From a virus: a DNA stretch of 61,012 nt. Shown piece after piece: positions 22,200 to 30,592 of this stretch (its first letter is position 1; each line of letters begins with the position of its first letter). The notes beneath the pieces are model-generated. The model did no database searches. It was not told the DNA's origin and saw only the letters and a program-made list of their open reading frames with translations. Location of the stretch: IMG/VR virus record IMGVR_UViG_3300025120_000004, positions 1-61,012 of that record, one strand, 5' to 3'. A program made the translations under genes and the position numbers.

Positions 22200-22661
22200 T
22201 TTCTTTTTAATTTCTTTATTCATTTTCTTTATTATCTTACGATATACTTTGTGAGAATAATCAGCATTGGTATCAAACATAGGATTCCGTCTTCTATCTT
22301 CGGAGACGGTTTCTTCCATGTTTAGTTTTTTATAAATTGAAGCGCATACGCGCTTACCTTTAAATCCAAGCTCATATAAAGTAGCTTCTTTTCCTTTTCG
22401 TTTTCTCCAGACAATAATCCATTTTTCTTTTTTTAGATTGTGGAATCTGTTTCTATCCCAAGACATAATTTCATTATATTCTTCAAATTGTTTTTGAGTA
22501 AACAACCCTTCGCTATATAAGAATAGCATCATTTCAATGTCAGCAGTACCTAGATCGTACTTAGCTTTAGCCCATTGTTTTACTACTTTCCAATATTTTA
22601 GATAATCATTTTTAGGCTCATATCTTTCGTAAATTCTCTTTACTTTTCTTAAAATTTTCAT
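22194..22661 (-). CDS. Putative winged-helix (MarR-like) regulator
   Basis: A 155-residue protein and the only leftward gene inside the rightward block. Residues about 40-100 (DIEMMLFLYSEGLFTQKQFEEYN...RFHNLKKEKWIIVWRKRKGKEATLYEL) read as helices followed by a two-stranded wing, a MarR-type arrangement that I associate with proteins of marine flavobacterial phages. It is basic overall and ends in a Lys-rich helix. The promoter faces, and shares bases with, the promoter of the structural genes at 22701, so it is well placed to control them or itself. DNA binding is inferred. Confidence 0.55.
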   Translation of the reverse strand: MKILRKVKRIYERYEPKNDYLKYWKVVKQWAKAKYDLGTADIEMMLFLYSEGLFTQKQFEEYNEIMSWDRNRFHNLKKEKWIIVWRKRKGKEATLYELGFKGKRVCASIYKKLNMEETVSEDRRRNPMFDTNADYSHKVYRKIIKKMNKEIKKKL

Positions 22662-22674
22662 TTAATTAAATTTG

Positions 22675-22690
22675 TATCTTTGCAAATATA
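22675..22690. promoter_or_regulatory. Back-to-back divergent promoter pair
   Basis: TATCTTTG on the plus strand (22675-22682) is immediately followed by CAAATATA (22683-22690), which is TATATTTG on the minus strand. The two -7 boxes form a near-perfect inverted repeat. They serve 22701 rightward and 22661 leftward. Neither has an obvious TTTG upstream box. Confidence 0.65.
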
Positions 22691-22700
22691 ATCTTTTATT

Positions 22701-23012
22701 ATGGCATTAAGCAGAACTGCTAAGTTTTATAGGGACAATCCTAAAGCACGAAAGAAACATCGAGCTTATCAAGCCAAGTATAATAAAAAGAAAAAATCAA
22801 TAAAACAAAGAGTAGCTGATAACAAAGCTAATAGGCGTTTTGGAACTTACGGAAACTATGATGGACTTGATGTTTCTCACAGAAAAGGTAGGGTAGTATT
22901 AGAAAAAGCATCTAAAAATAGAGGAAGTAAAACAAATACTCCAGGAGATAGAAGAGCTAGAGGTAAAAAAGGTAAAGGAAGAAAAAATAAAGGTAACACA
23001 GGAGGCAAATAA
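22701..23012 (+). CDS. Small very basic phage protein
   Basis: A 103-residue protein, strongly Lys/Arg-rich, starting MALSRTAKFYRDNPKARKK with a DVSHRKGRVVLE segment in the middle. The layout resembles an uncharacterised family common near phage structural genes. The DVSH-K region faintly recalls an HNH core, but the catalytic set is incomplete. It could bind DNA in the virion or during packaging. It is the first gene after the divergent promoter. Confidence 0.6.
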   Translation: MALSRTAKFYRDNPKARKKHRAYQAKYNKKKKSIKQRVADNKANRRFGTYGNYDGLDVSHRKGRVVLEKASKNRGSKTNTPGDRRARGKKGKGRKNKGNTGGK

Positions 23013-23015
23013 ATT

Positions 23016-23165
23016 ATGGCACTAGGAATAGGAATAGCAAACGGAATACCGTTTTTAGAAGAAAGACAACCAATTATTATAACCGATTTCATCATTACAG
23101 AGATTGATGAATTTTGTATACAAGAAACAGGAGGAGCTAATGCAAGAATGCTACCTGAAAACTAA
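23016..23165 (+). CDS. 49-residue hypothetical protein
   Basis: ATG at 23016, TAA at 23163. The product MALGIGIANGIPFLEERQPI is followed by a beta-like IIITDFIITEIDEF stretch. It sits 3 bp after the basic protein and 11 bp before the first fibre-type gene. Function unknown. Confidence 0.5.
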   Translation: MALGIGIANGIPFLEERQPIIITDFIITEIDEFCIQETGGANARMLPEN

Positions 23166-23176
23166 TAAATAAAAAA

Positions 23177-24103
23177 ATGGCAAATTTAAAATTTTCACAA
23201 TTCGAAACCAAAACAGTAATAACTGACGTAAATTTTCTAGTCGGATATACTGACTTAGAAAATGTACAAATAAGTACTAGTAATTTGTTCGCTGGATTTG
23301 GTACAGGAACTGCTAATACTATTACCATGTGGAATGCCACAGGAACAGGTATAGTTGATAGTATAATTACTCAACAACCTAATAACACAGAGATTCGAAT
23401 AACAGGTGCTCTTGATGTTACCACTGGAATAACTACTGCTGGTGATATAGAAATGAGTCTTGGTAGTATTAGTATATCGGCAGGAGATGTTACAGCTAAT
23501 TCAGGTATTGCGTCTTTTAATAGTTTTGTAAAAACAGGTGGTACAGCACTAGAGTATTTAATGGCTGACGGTTCTGTTACTACAGCTCCACCAACAGGAG
23601 TTACTGAGTTTATAGAGTTAACAGACACTCCAAATAATTATATATGTCAACCAGACAATACATTTGGTAGAGGAAAGAATGTTAAGGTAAACTCTGCAGG
23701 TAGTGCATTAGAATTTACTCCTGATTATTTTGATTTTGCTTGTAGCGATGAAGAAACTAATTTGACCGCAGGTAACAAAAAATTTACTATTGTTTTTACT
23801 AGAGCTTTTAATTGTGTATCAGAAATTAGATTTTCCGTTACTCAAGCTCCAATAGGTGCAGACATTATTTTAGAAGTTTCAAAAAATGGAACTAGTATTT
23901 TTGCAGGAACTAATTATCCTACGATAGATGCAGGTACAAATACAACAAATGTATCAGCATCATCTCAATTTATATCTGGAGGTTATGTAGATTTTGCTGT
24001 TGGAGATGAGATGAAAGTAGGAATAACACAGGTAGGAGCTGCTACTTCTGCAGGAACAGGACTAAAAGCAAGTATGGTATATAATAATTGTCCATGTTTC
24101 TAA
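23177..24103 (+). CDS. Tail-fibre/spike-type protein
   Basis: A 308-residue Gly/Thr/Ser-rich protein. The N-terminus (KFSQFETKTVITDVNFLVGYTD) looks like the short anchoring module of the fibre genes at 25618 and 31962. The middle is repeat-like beta structure, and the last 110 residues (from about FACSDEETNLT) read as a beta-sandwich, often the receptor-binding head. It opens an array of fibre genes. The receptor is unknown. Confidence 0.6.
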   Translation: MANLKFSQFETKTVITDVNFLVGYTDLENVQISTSNLFAGFGTGTANTITMWNATGTGIVDSIITQQPNNTEIRITGALDVTTGITTAGDIEMSLGSISISAGDVTANSGIASFNSFVKTGGTALEYLMADGSVTTAPPTGVTEFIELTDTPNNYICQPDNTFGRGKNVKVNSAGSALEFTPDYFDFACSDEETNLTAGNKKFTIVFTRAFNCVSEIRFSVTQAPIGADIILEVSKNGTSIFAGTNYPTIDAGTNTTNVSASSQFISGGYVDFAVGDEMKVGITQVGAATSAGTGLKASMVYNNCPCF

Positions 24104-24116
24104 AATAAAATAAAAT

Positions 24117-25547
24117 ATGAATTTTTTAAATACATTTTGGTATAATACTTCAGGAGCTTCTAGTTTTGAAACTAAATGGAGAACAAGTGCTAACAACCAA
24201 TCAATTACTTTACCTTATGAAAGCAGTGGTACTTACTCTGGAACTATTGATTGGGGAGATGGAACTGTTGTAGCAAATACTTATGCTAACAGAACTCATA
24301 CTTACGCGACTGGTGCAGATTACAACGTAATAATTGATGGAGAATGTTCAAAATGGAACTTTCAGGCAGTAAATACTTCTAAATCAAAAATAATTGAAGT
24401 ATTAGGTTGGGGGACGTATAGTTTTGAAACCTGTAATTTTACTAATTGTAATAGTTTTATTGGAGGTCCTGTTTGTAGGGATTTAATAAACTTATCTCCT
24501 AGTGCTAATCTTTCATTTAAGAGTTGTAATAAATTAACTACCATTCAAAATATAGAGTTTTGGGATATTAGTAATTTGACTAACACTTCATTTATGTTTC
24601 AAAGCTGCACACAATTTACTGCAGACTTATCTAATTGGGATATGAGCAATGTAACTAATGCATTTTTTATGTTTACAACTGCTAAAGCTTTTAATTCAGA
24701 TGTGAGTTCTTGGGATACTTCTTCAATAACAAATTTTACATACATGTTTGCTAATGCTGAAAGTTTTAATAGCGATATAAATTTTGATCTTACTTCAGCA
24801 ACTAATAATGCTTATGGATTGTTTAATGGATGTATTTCTTTTAATAGTGATGTTAGTGGAATGGATACAAGTACATTAACTGCTATGAACTTTATGTTTA
24901 ATGGTTGTACATCTTTAAATAATAATTCTATGATGGGTTGGGATGTGAGTAATGTAGAAAATATGACTAATATGTTTGCAAGTTGTGATTCTTTCGACCA
25001 AGATTTTACAACTTGGGATACATCTAATGTAAAGTATTGGTTTCGTATGTTTAGTAATGCTAAAGTTTTTAATGGTACGGTTAGTGTATTTGATACAAGT
25101 TCTGCAATAAGGATGACTTCTATGTTTCAGGGTGCTGATTTATTTAATCAACCAATAGGTAATTGGGATGTGAGTAATGTGACACAAATGGACCAAATGT
25201 TTTATTTTGCTCAAGATTTTAACCAAGATATTAGTAATTGGGATGTGAGCAAAGTACATAATTTCAAAGGAATGTTTCAAAATGCTGATGATTTTGATAA
25301 GCCCTTAACAAATTGGGATATTGTTTCGACTAATTCATTAACAATGGAGGATTTTATGCTTAATAAAACATTTAACAATTACAGTGCTACTAATTATGAC
25401 ATTTTACTTTCAAGATGTGAGCAAGGAGGGTTGTCAAATGTTACTTTAGATATGGGAACTATTAAATATACAATAGGAGGTCAACAACGTAAAAATTATT
25501 TAGTAAATACTAAAGGTTGGACAATAAGTGATGGAGGACTCGTTTAA
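24117..25547 (+). CDS. BspA-like (DUF285) repeat adhesin
   Basis: A 476-residue protein. After a PKD-like N-terminal segment (IDWGDGT...HTYA, about 44-67) come roughly ten repeats of about 25 residues with the form NWDxSNVTxMxxMFxxAxxFN, the DUF285/BspA-type repeat known from bacterial surface adhesins. No signal peptide is visible, which fits a virion component rather than a secreted host protein. It lies between fibre genes, so it probably mediates host attachment. It was likely acquired from a Bacteroidetes host (inference). Confidence 0.8.
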   Translation: MNFLNTFWYNTSGASSFETKWRTSANNQSITLPYESSGTYSGTIDWGDGTVVANTYANRTHTYATGADYNVIIDGECSKWNFQAVNTSKSKIIEVLGWGTYSFETCNFTNCNSFIGGPVCRDLINLSPSANLSFKSCNKLTTIQNIEFWDISNLTNTSFMFQSCTQFTADLSNWDMSNVTNAFFMFTTAKAFNSDVSSWDTSSITNFTYMFANAESFNSDINFDLTSATNNAYGLFNGCISFNSDVSGMDTSTLTAMNFMFNGCTSLNNNSMMGWDVSNVENMTNMFASCDSFDQDFTTWDTSNVKYWFRMFSNAKVFNGTVSVFDTSSAIRMTSMFQGADLFNQPIGNWDVSNVTQMDQMFYFAQDFNQDISNWDVSKVHNFKGMFQNADDFDKPLTNWDIVSTNSLTMEDFMLNKTFNNYSATNYDILLSRCEQGGLSNVTLDMGTIKYTIGGQQRKNYLVNTKGWTISDGGLV

Positions 25548-25617
25548 GCATAAAATAATGTTAGCAGCTACATTATTAGGAATGGTAATTATTGCAATAA
25601 TAACAGCAAAAAAATAA
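25531..25617 (+). CDS. 28-residue single-pass membrane peptide
   Basis: ATG at 25531, overlapping the end of the BspA-like gene by 17 bp, or an internal ATG at 25558 giving 19 residues. Both end at TAA 25615-25617. The product is one hydrophobic helix (MLAATLLGMVIIAIITAKK) with a basic end. The next gene starts one base later, so it fits the packed array. Function unknown. Confidence 0.4.
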   Translation: MEDSFKHKIMLAATLLGMVIIAIITAKK

Positions 25618-26307
25618 ATGGCTAGAATACAAACATATCCAATAGATTTTAATGTAACAGGTGATGATTTACTTATAGGTACTGATGTTATAACAGGGAA
25701 ACCTACTAAAAATTATACTGTTGAATCTTTAAGAAGTTATATAGCTTCATCAGATGTTTTAAAATTTAAGTATATTGAGCAGCCATTATATGGAACAGGT
25801 GCTATTTCTCCTGCAGCAGGAGGAACTGAAGACAAACCTTTTAGTACAGTAACTAATTTTGTTATTTCTATAGAGGATTTATCACAACAAAATACCGTTC
25901 CATTTATGTCTTATTTAGTAGGATCAGAAATTATAATAATTAAACAATCTGATATTTCTCAGTTTGGACATTATAAAGTAGATAGTTATAATGTAAATCC
26001 TACTCATAGTTCTTTTTATGATTTAATACTTACTTATATTGGAGGTAATGGAGTATTAGAGTTAGATGAATTTTATAATATTTCTAATTTTGTAAAAGGT
26101 GGAGACGTAGGTGATAAGACATTTATATTTGAACAGATTACTCCATCAGCAACATGGAGCATTACGCATACATTAAATAAATTTCCATCAGTTTCTGTAG
26201 TAGATACTGCAGGCACTCAAGTGTTTACTGATGTAAATTATATAGATAATAATAATATAACATTGACTTTTTCTACAGGATTTGCAGGAAAAGCATTTTT
26301 AAACTAA
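25618..26307 (+). CDS. Tail-fibre-type protein with shared N-terminal module
   Basis: A 229-residue protein. The N-terminus PIDFNVTGDDLLIGTDVITG is an anchoring module also recognisable at 31962 (EDYLIGTDG). The last 60 residues (ATWSITHTLNKFPSVSVVDTAG) form a beta-rich head of a type repeated at the end of the next gene. A structural role in the adsorption apparatus is inferred. Confidence 0.6.
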   Translation: MARIQTYPIDFNVTGDDLLIGTDVITGKPTKNYTVESLRSYIASSDVLKFKYIEQPLYGTGAISPAAGGTEDKPFSTVTNFVISIEDLSQQNTVPFMSYLVGSEIIIIKQSDISQFGHYKVDSYNVNPTHSSFYDLILTYIGGNGVLELDEFYNISNFVKGGDVGDKTFIFEQITPSATWSITHTLNKFPSVSVVDTAGTQVFTDVNYIDNNNITLTFSTGFAGKAFLN

Positions 26308-26313
26308 GAAATC

Positions 26314-27897
26314 ATGCCAGTATTTTACGACCCAATTAATTTAGCAACTAATCAATTAGAGCAAGCTCGAATTGAAAATTTAGGTTCTGACCCAGGAACA
26401 GGTGTTTCAGGACAGATATACTATAATACAGTAAGTAATAAACTAAAGTTTTATGATGGTTCAGCTTGGGCTAACATAGGTGGAGGTTCTGCAGCTAATG
26501 ATTTTTTAACAGGATTAAGTTTTAATACTATCGATGGAGTATTGACTGCTACTGTTCAAAATCAAAGTAATGTTACTGTAGATTTAGACGGCAGATATGC
26601 ATTAACTGGAGATGTTGGAAACGGAACTTTAACGGTTCAGGGAACAGGAGCTTTAGGAGGGACAGGAACATTTACTGCCAATCAGGCAACAGCTACTACT
26701 ATATCTGTAACGCATGATTCTTTTAGTGATTCACAGACTACAGCTGCATCTACTTTAACATTTGGAGGAACATTCCAAGCTTATACAGATGTAACTTCAA
26801 ATTCAACAGGGCATGTAATAGGTCATGAGTTAACTACTTTCACACTTCCTGCAGCACCAACTGATGTAGATAACTATGTGGATTCCGTAGCTTTTAGTAC
26901 AAATAATGGTGTGTTGACACTAGGAAGAACAGGAGCGTTAGCTGATTTAACTGTAGATTTAGATGGAAGGTACATAGAAAGCTTTACTCTTACAGGTGAT
27001 TCAGGAACTAACCAAACAATCGTTAGTGGCGATACTTTAGATATAGCAGGCGGAACAAATATATCAACAGTAGTTGGAGCAACTGATACCGTAACAGTAA
27101 GCTTAAACCCTAGTGTTACTTTAGCAGGTCAACTTACTGTAAGTGGCAATGGACAAAATGCATTCACAGGTCAAGTAACTATTCCAACAACACCGAGTGC
27201 AGGGACTGATGCAGCTTCTAAAAACTATGTAGATACAACATTGGCAGGCTCAGGAGCTTTGATATTCCAAGGAGGTTACGATGCTACAACTACACCGCCA
27301 TCAACAGGTGTAAAAAAAGGATGGACTTATGTAGTAACCACTGGAGGTAATGCTTCAGGATTTTGGACTGTTCCATTAGAAATTGGAGATTTAATTATTT
27401 CTAATCAAGATACTCCAGTAGATGATGGCGATTGGACAGAGGTAAATAAAAATGTTGACCTAGCGAGTTTAACTCAAGTAGGTATAGGTAATGTAAATGC
27501 TTCAGTGTCTAACACATTAGATGGTTTAAATGTATCTTATTCTGCAGGTACTGCTACTATAGGATTAGACGTAGTTGGTTTAACAGCGTTAACTACTATT
27601 GCAGAAGGGGACTCCTTAATAATTTATGACACAGATGGAGTTAAAAATCATAAAGTATCTGTAGGAACGTTAAACACAAAGGTTAATTCAGCTAATACTT
27701 TTGCAGACACTATATCAGCAACCGCTACGGTAACTCATGACTTAGGAACTAAAGATGTAATAGTGCAGTTGTATGATACGGTAACAGATTTAACTGTTTA
27801 TGCTAGAGTAGATAGAGCTTCTAATAATACAGTTACAGTAACATTTGGAACTACACCTGCTAATAATGTAAGAGTTCTAATACAAAAAATAGGATAA
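26314..27897 (+). CDS. Large tail-fibre protein
   Basis: A 527-residue Gly/Thr/Asp-rich protein with repeated NGVLT...VDLDGRY segments (about 65-95 and 185-220), a typical fibre shaft, then a SKNYVDTTLAGSGALIFQGGYD stretch (about 302-323) also common in phage fibres. The C-terminal ATVTHDLGTKDVIVQLYDTVT resembles the head of the previous gene. It is very probably a trimeric adsorption fibre. Confidence 0.7.
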   Translation: MPVFYDPINLATNQLEQARIENLGSDPGTGVSGQIYYNTVSNKLKFYDGSAWANIGGGSAANDFLTGLSFNTIDGVLTATVQNQSNVTVDLDGRYALTGDVGNGTLTVQGTGALGGTGTFTANQATATTISVTHDSFSDSQTTAASTLTFGGTFQAYTDVTSNSTGHVIGHELTTFTLPAAPTDVDNYVDSVAFSTNNGVLTLGRTGALADLTVDLDGRYIESFTLTGDSGTNQTIVSGDTLDIAGGTNISTVVGATDTVTVSLNPSVTLAGQLTVSGNGQNAFTGQVTIPTTPSAGTDAASKNYVDTTLAGSGALIFQGGYDATTTPPSTGVKKGWTYVVTTGGNASGFWTVPLEIGDLIISNQDTPVDDGDWTEVNKNVDLASLTQVGIGNVNASVSNTLDGLNVSYSAGTATIGLDVVGLTALTTIAEGDSLIIYDTDGVKNHKVSVGTLNTKVNSANTFADTISATATVTHDLGTKDVIVQLYDTVTDLTVYARVDRASNNTVTVTFGTTPANNVRVLIQKIG

Positions 27898-27901
27898 TTA
27901 A

Positions 27902-28615
27902 ATGGCAATACAATATTACGATGGAGTAAACATAGTAGGAGGTTTTAAAGTAGGAGATAGCCTTGCCTCATCATCATTTGAAGTAGAATCAGGTGGGGAC
28001 ATTTTAGTTAATACTGTATTAAAAGTTTCTGATGATTTTGAATTAAGCGGAGCTTTTTACGATAGCAGTAATCAAAGCGGTACATCTGGTCAGATATTGA
28101 GTTCTACATCTAATGGAACTGATTGGATAGATGCACCAAGTGGAGGAAGTAGCCCTTGGACTACTGACACTAACGGTATAACATATACTGCAGGTAATGT
28201 AGGTATAGGTATGGCTTCTGTAGCTGGCATAGATTTAGCTGTAGATGGTTTTGTAAGACTTTATGATGAGCTTAGAGTTAATGGCAATACGCAAATGGAT
28301 GGTGAACTAAGTGTTCTTAACAGCACTAGCTTAAGTGGGGATTTGTCTATGAACGGTAATGATATTTTAACAGAAGGTGGTGATATTTTAGACAACACTG
28401 ATTCGGCTGGAGCTATTAATTCGTTTTTAATGTCAAAAGGAACAGGCAACGGAGTAAGATGGATTCCTGTTAACGCTGCGTCGTTTGATGCAGTAACTTC
28501 TGTAACCACAGGCGAACCAAGTGGTTCTGACTCAGTTATAAATATAGTTAGTTTAACACAAGCGGAATATGATGCTGGAACACCAGTAGCAACCACTTTA
28601 TATATAATAACTTAA
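27902..28615 (+). CDS. Tail-fibre/spike protein
   Basis: A 237-residue fibre-like protein with short repeats (GNVGIGMAS, DGELSVLNSTSLSGDLSMNG) typical of phage spike shafts and a C-terminal SVINIVSLTQAEYDAGTP segment common at fibre ends. It starts 4 bp after the previous gene. Confidence 0.6.
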   Translation: MAIQYYDGVNIVGGFKVGDSLASSSFEVESGGDILVNTVLKVSDDFELSGAFYDSSNQSGTSGQILSSTSNGTDWIDAPSGGSSPWTTDTNGITYTAGNVGIGMASVAGIDLAVDGFVRLYDELRVNGNTQMDGELSVLNSTSLSGDLSMNGNDILTEGGDILDNTDSAGAINSFLMSKGTGNGVRWIPVNAASFDAVTSVTTGEPSGSDSVINIVSLTQAEYDAGTPVATTLYIIT

Positions 28616-28616
28616 A

Positions 28617-28985
28617 ATGGCTATTTCATTAGGAAGCGGAAGTATAAGTGCTTTAAAACTAGGTTCAACTGCAGTAACCAAAGCATACCTGGGAAGTACT
28701 CAGGTTTTTCCTGTAGCTTCAGGAGTTGCTTCAGGCAGTATTACGGCTGGGCAAGTTCGTACACAGAACGGAACTTTTGCTTGTACTCAATTTTCAACAT
28801 CAGGAAGTGGAACAGGTGCAACTTTTAATATAACATTTGTTGACAAAACACCCACTGCTATTTCATCAATTACTAATGGAGGAAGTGGTTATGCAGTTAA
28901 TGACACAATAGATTTACAAGTTGGATCATTACCTGGTTCGTTTCAAAACCCAAGAGTTGAAATAACAGTTAACAGTTTAGGATAA
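28617..28985 (+). CDS. Small Gly/Ser-rich virion protein
   Basis: A 122-residue Gly/Ser/Thr-rich beta protein. The opening (ISLGSGSISALKLGSTAVTKAYLGSTQVF) is a pattern seen in phage structural proteins, where a residue ladder builds a shaft. It starts one base after the preceding fibre gene. Confidence 0.55.
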   Translation: MAISLGSGSISALKLGSTAVTKAYLGSTQVFPVASGVASGSITAGQVRTQNGTFACTQFSTSGSGTGATFNITFVDKTPTAISSITNGGSGYAVNDTIDLQVGSLPGSFQNPRVEITVNSLG

Positions 28986-28991
28986 ATAAAT

Positions 28992-29150
28992 ATGGCAAAA
29001 AAAGGTAGAACAAAAGGAAATAAGATTTGTCCAGCAGGAATAGCATGGGCAAAGAGAACATTTGATAAGTATCCATCTGCATACGCAAACATGGCTGCTA
29101 GTAAATATTGTAAAGACCCCAACTATGGAAAGGGTAAAAATAAAAAATAA
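28992..29150 (+). CDS. 52-residue basic protein with Cys pair
   Basis: ATG at 28992, TAA at 29148. A Lys/Gly-rich protein with Cys12 and Cys40 (KGNKICPAGIAWAKRTF...ASKYCKDPNYGKG). It opens a run of four tiny basic genes. Such proteins may bind packaged DNA or be processed virion parts. Family unknown. Confidence 0.5.
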   Translation: MAKKGRTKGNKICPAGIAWAKRTFDKYPSAYANMAASKYCKDPNYGKGKNKK

Positions 29151-29161
29151 AAACAAAAGTT

Positions 29162-29236
29162 ATGGCAAAATACGGTAAAAAAATAAAAGCAAAGTCAAAA
29201 GTAAAGACTAAAGTAATGTACAAAAAGAAAAAATAA
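29162..29236 (+). CDS. 24-residue Lys-rich peptide
   Basis: ATG at 29162 with the stop overlapping the next ATG (29236). The product is nearly all Lys (MAKYGKKIKAKSKVKTKV...). The stop-start overlap suggests translation, but it is short and could be only a leader for the next gene. Confidence 0.35.
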   Translation: MAKYGKKIKAKSKVKTKVMYKKKK

Positions 29237-29484
29237 TGGGTGAGTTAGCTAAATGGAGGAATGAAAAGTGGGTTCGTATAGGAACGGATGGATCTATAAA
29301 AGGTGCATGCGGTACTAGCAAAAACAAAAAAAATCCTGATAGGTGTCTTCCTTTAGCAAAGGCTAAAGCATTAAGTAAAAGACAACGAGCTAAAACCGCT
29401 AGAAAAAAGAAAGCATCAGGTGGAAAGAAACAATTTGTTTCAAATACGAAGGCGGCAAAAGTAACTAAAAAATATACTAAGTAA
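29236..29484 (+). CDS. Small basic protein (DUF5872-like)
   Basis: An 82-residue protein: an N-terminal WRNEKWVRIGTDGSIKGACGTS, then NPDRCLPLAKAKALSKRQRAKTARKKK. This resembles a phage family I recall as DUF5872, of unknown function. The Lys/Arg C-terminus probably binds nucleic acid. The stop overlaps the next start. Confidence 0.6.
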   Translation: MGELAKWRNEKWVRIGTDGSIKGACGTSKNKKNPDRCLPLAKAKALSKRQRAKTARKKKASGGKKQFVSNTKAAKVTKKYTK

Positions 29485-29774
29485 TGGCAGATAAAAGTAA
29501 GATGGCTTGCAATAAGCCTAAAAGTTCTGATAGAGCAGGTAAAAAGAAAATGGTAAAAGCCTGTGAAGGCGGTAAGGAAAAGCTTATTCACTTTGGAGCT
29601 AAAGGATATGGTCATAATTATTCTGCAGCTGCACGTAAAAGTTTTAAAGCTAGACATAAATGTGGAACTGCTAAATCTAAATTAACAGCTAGATATTGGG
29701 CATGTAAAAATTTATGGGCAGGAAAAGGAGGCTCAACTAAATCTTCTCCCAAAAGTAGACAAGGAAAATATTAG
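29484..29774 (+). CDS. Small Cys/Lys-rich phage protein
   Basis: A 96-residue protein with Cys residues at regular spacing (KMACNKPKSS, VKACEGGKEKLIHFG, RHKCGTAKSKL, YWACKNLWAG). I recognise the same layout in uncharacterised proteins of marine phages. Five Cys and one His cluster could form a metal site. It immediately follows its neighbour with a one-base overlap. Confidence 0.6.
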   Translation: MADKSKMACNKPKSSDRAGKKKMVKACEGGKEKLIHFGAKGYGHNYSAAARKSFKARHKCGTAKSKLTARYWACKNLWAGKGGSTKSSPKSRQGKY

Positions 29775-29782
29775 TATATTTG
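29775..29782 (+). promoter_or_regulatory. -7 element TATATTTG
   Basis: A consensus -7 box one base after the stop of the preceding gene and 22 bases before the next start at 29805. No upstream TTTG box was seen. Confidence 0.45.
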
Positions 29783-29804
29783 TAAAATATAAAAATCAAT
29801 AATT

Positions 29805-30023
29805 ATGGCACAAGGATATAATGCTCGATTAGATGAATCAATCGGTGCAAGAAACGGAAAAAAATCTCAATCTTTAAAAGATCGTAGAGATGAGTCAAAA
29901 GCAATGTCTAAAAAAGATTACGGACATTCTTATGGAGCAGATAGTGGAATGTCTTACAGACATCACCACAAAGAATGTGTTCACTATGTGAAAAAACATT
30001 TAAGCGGTTTAATAAAAAAATAA
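29805..30023 (+). CDS. Small phage protein (MAQGYNARLDES...)
   Basis: A 72-residue hydrophilic protein starting MAQGYNARLDESIGARNGKK, with a His-rich YRHHHKECVHYVKKH end. I have seen the same opening in short phage structural-region proteins without an assigned role. It probably has its own promoter at 29775. Confidence 0.6.
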   Translation: MAQGYNARLDESIGARNGKKSQSLKDRRDESKAMSKKDYGHSYGADSGMSYRHHHKECVHYVKKHLSGLIKK

Positions 30024-30164
30024 ATGGGTAGACTATTAGTAAAGCTAGGTCTCTGGATGCAAGGCCTCTGGTGTAAGTTTCAATGTGGGTGGAATTGGTT
30101 AATAGGCAAACTAATGTTTAAGGTTGCTTTATGCCCTCATAAACTATGTACTTGTAAAAAATAA
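30024..30164 (+). CDS. 46-residue Trp/Cys-rich protein
   Basis: ATG at 30024 directly after the preceding stop, TAA at 30162. The product has an amphipathic hydrophobic body (LLVKLGLWMQGLWCKFQCGW) and ends HKLCTCKK. It may associate with membranes. Function unknown. Confidence 0.5.
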   Translation: MGRLLVKLGLWMQGLWCKFQCGWNWLIGKLMFKVALCPHKLCTCKK

Positions 30165-30169
30165 ATAAA

Positions 30170-30325
30170 ATGAAATCAAAAGGATTAGGAGATACAATAG
30201 AGAAAGTAACTACAGCAACAGGAATAAAAGCAGTTGTTGACACAGTAAGCAAAGTAACAGGAAGAGATTGCGGTTGCTCAAAAAGAAAAGATAGTTTAAA
30301 CAGAATATTCCCTTATAATAAATAA
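30170..30325 (+). CDS. 51-residue protein ending in a Cys-Gly-Cys/FPYN motif
   Basis: ATG at 30170, TAA at 30323. A helical, amphipathic N-terminus (GLGDTIEKVTTATGIKAVVDTV) is followed by GRDCGCSKRKDSLNRIFPYN. This ending is familiar to me from small Bacteroidetes-phage proteins. Its position upstream of the lysis genes hints at a virion or lysis accessory role, but that is not established. Confidence 0.55.
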   Translation: MKSKGLGDTIEKVTTATGIKAVVDTVSKVTGRDCGCSKRKDSLNRIFPYNK

Positions 30326-30328
30326 AAA

Positions 30329-30592
30329 ATGGCTTATCAAAAATTACAAGCAAATAGAGCGGCAGCGGTAACACCAAGTGACACTGCTGATATACCATCT
30401 GTAAATGGAGCAACAGGAACTAATAACGGATGCTCTTTATATATAGGTTCAGCAGGAGCAGTAAAATTAAAAACAGTAGGTGGAGATGTTTTAACATTTG
30501 TAGGATGTTATGCAGGACAGTTTCTACCAATTAATGTTTTACAGGTTTTTAATACTGGTACAACTGCAAGTGATATTGTTGCATTATGGTAA
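30329..30592 (+). CDS. Small beta-rich virion-type protein
   Basis: An 87-residue protein with VTPSDTADIPSVNG near the start and ending PINVLQVFNTGTTASDIVALW. Short proteins with this ending are common in marine phage structural regions and may decorate the capsid or spike (inference). Its stop overlaps the next start. Confidence 0.55.
   Translation: MAYQKLQANRAAAVTPSDTADIPSVNGATGTNNGCSLYIGSAGAVKLKTVGGDVLTFVGCYAGQFLPINVLQVFNTGTTASDIVALW

Noticed and set aside
22701-23012. An HNH endonuclease
   Set aside because: Only a weak DVSH segment is present. The second His and the metal-binding Cys pairs are missing.
29208-29657. A Phe-rich minus-strand frame across two small basic genes
   Set aside because: Antisense of Lys codons (AAA) gives Phe-rich shadows. 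The plus-strand genes have stop-start coupling.
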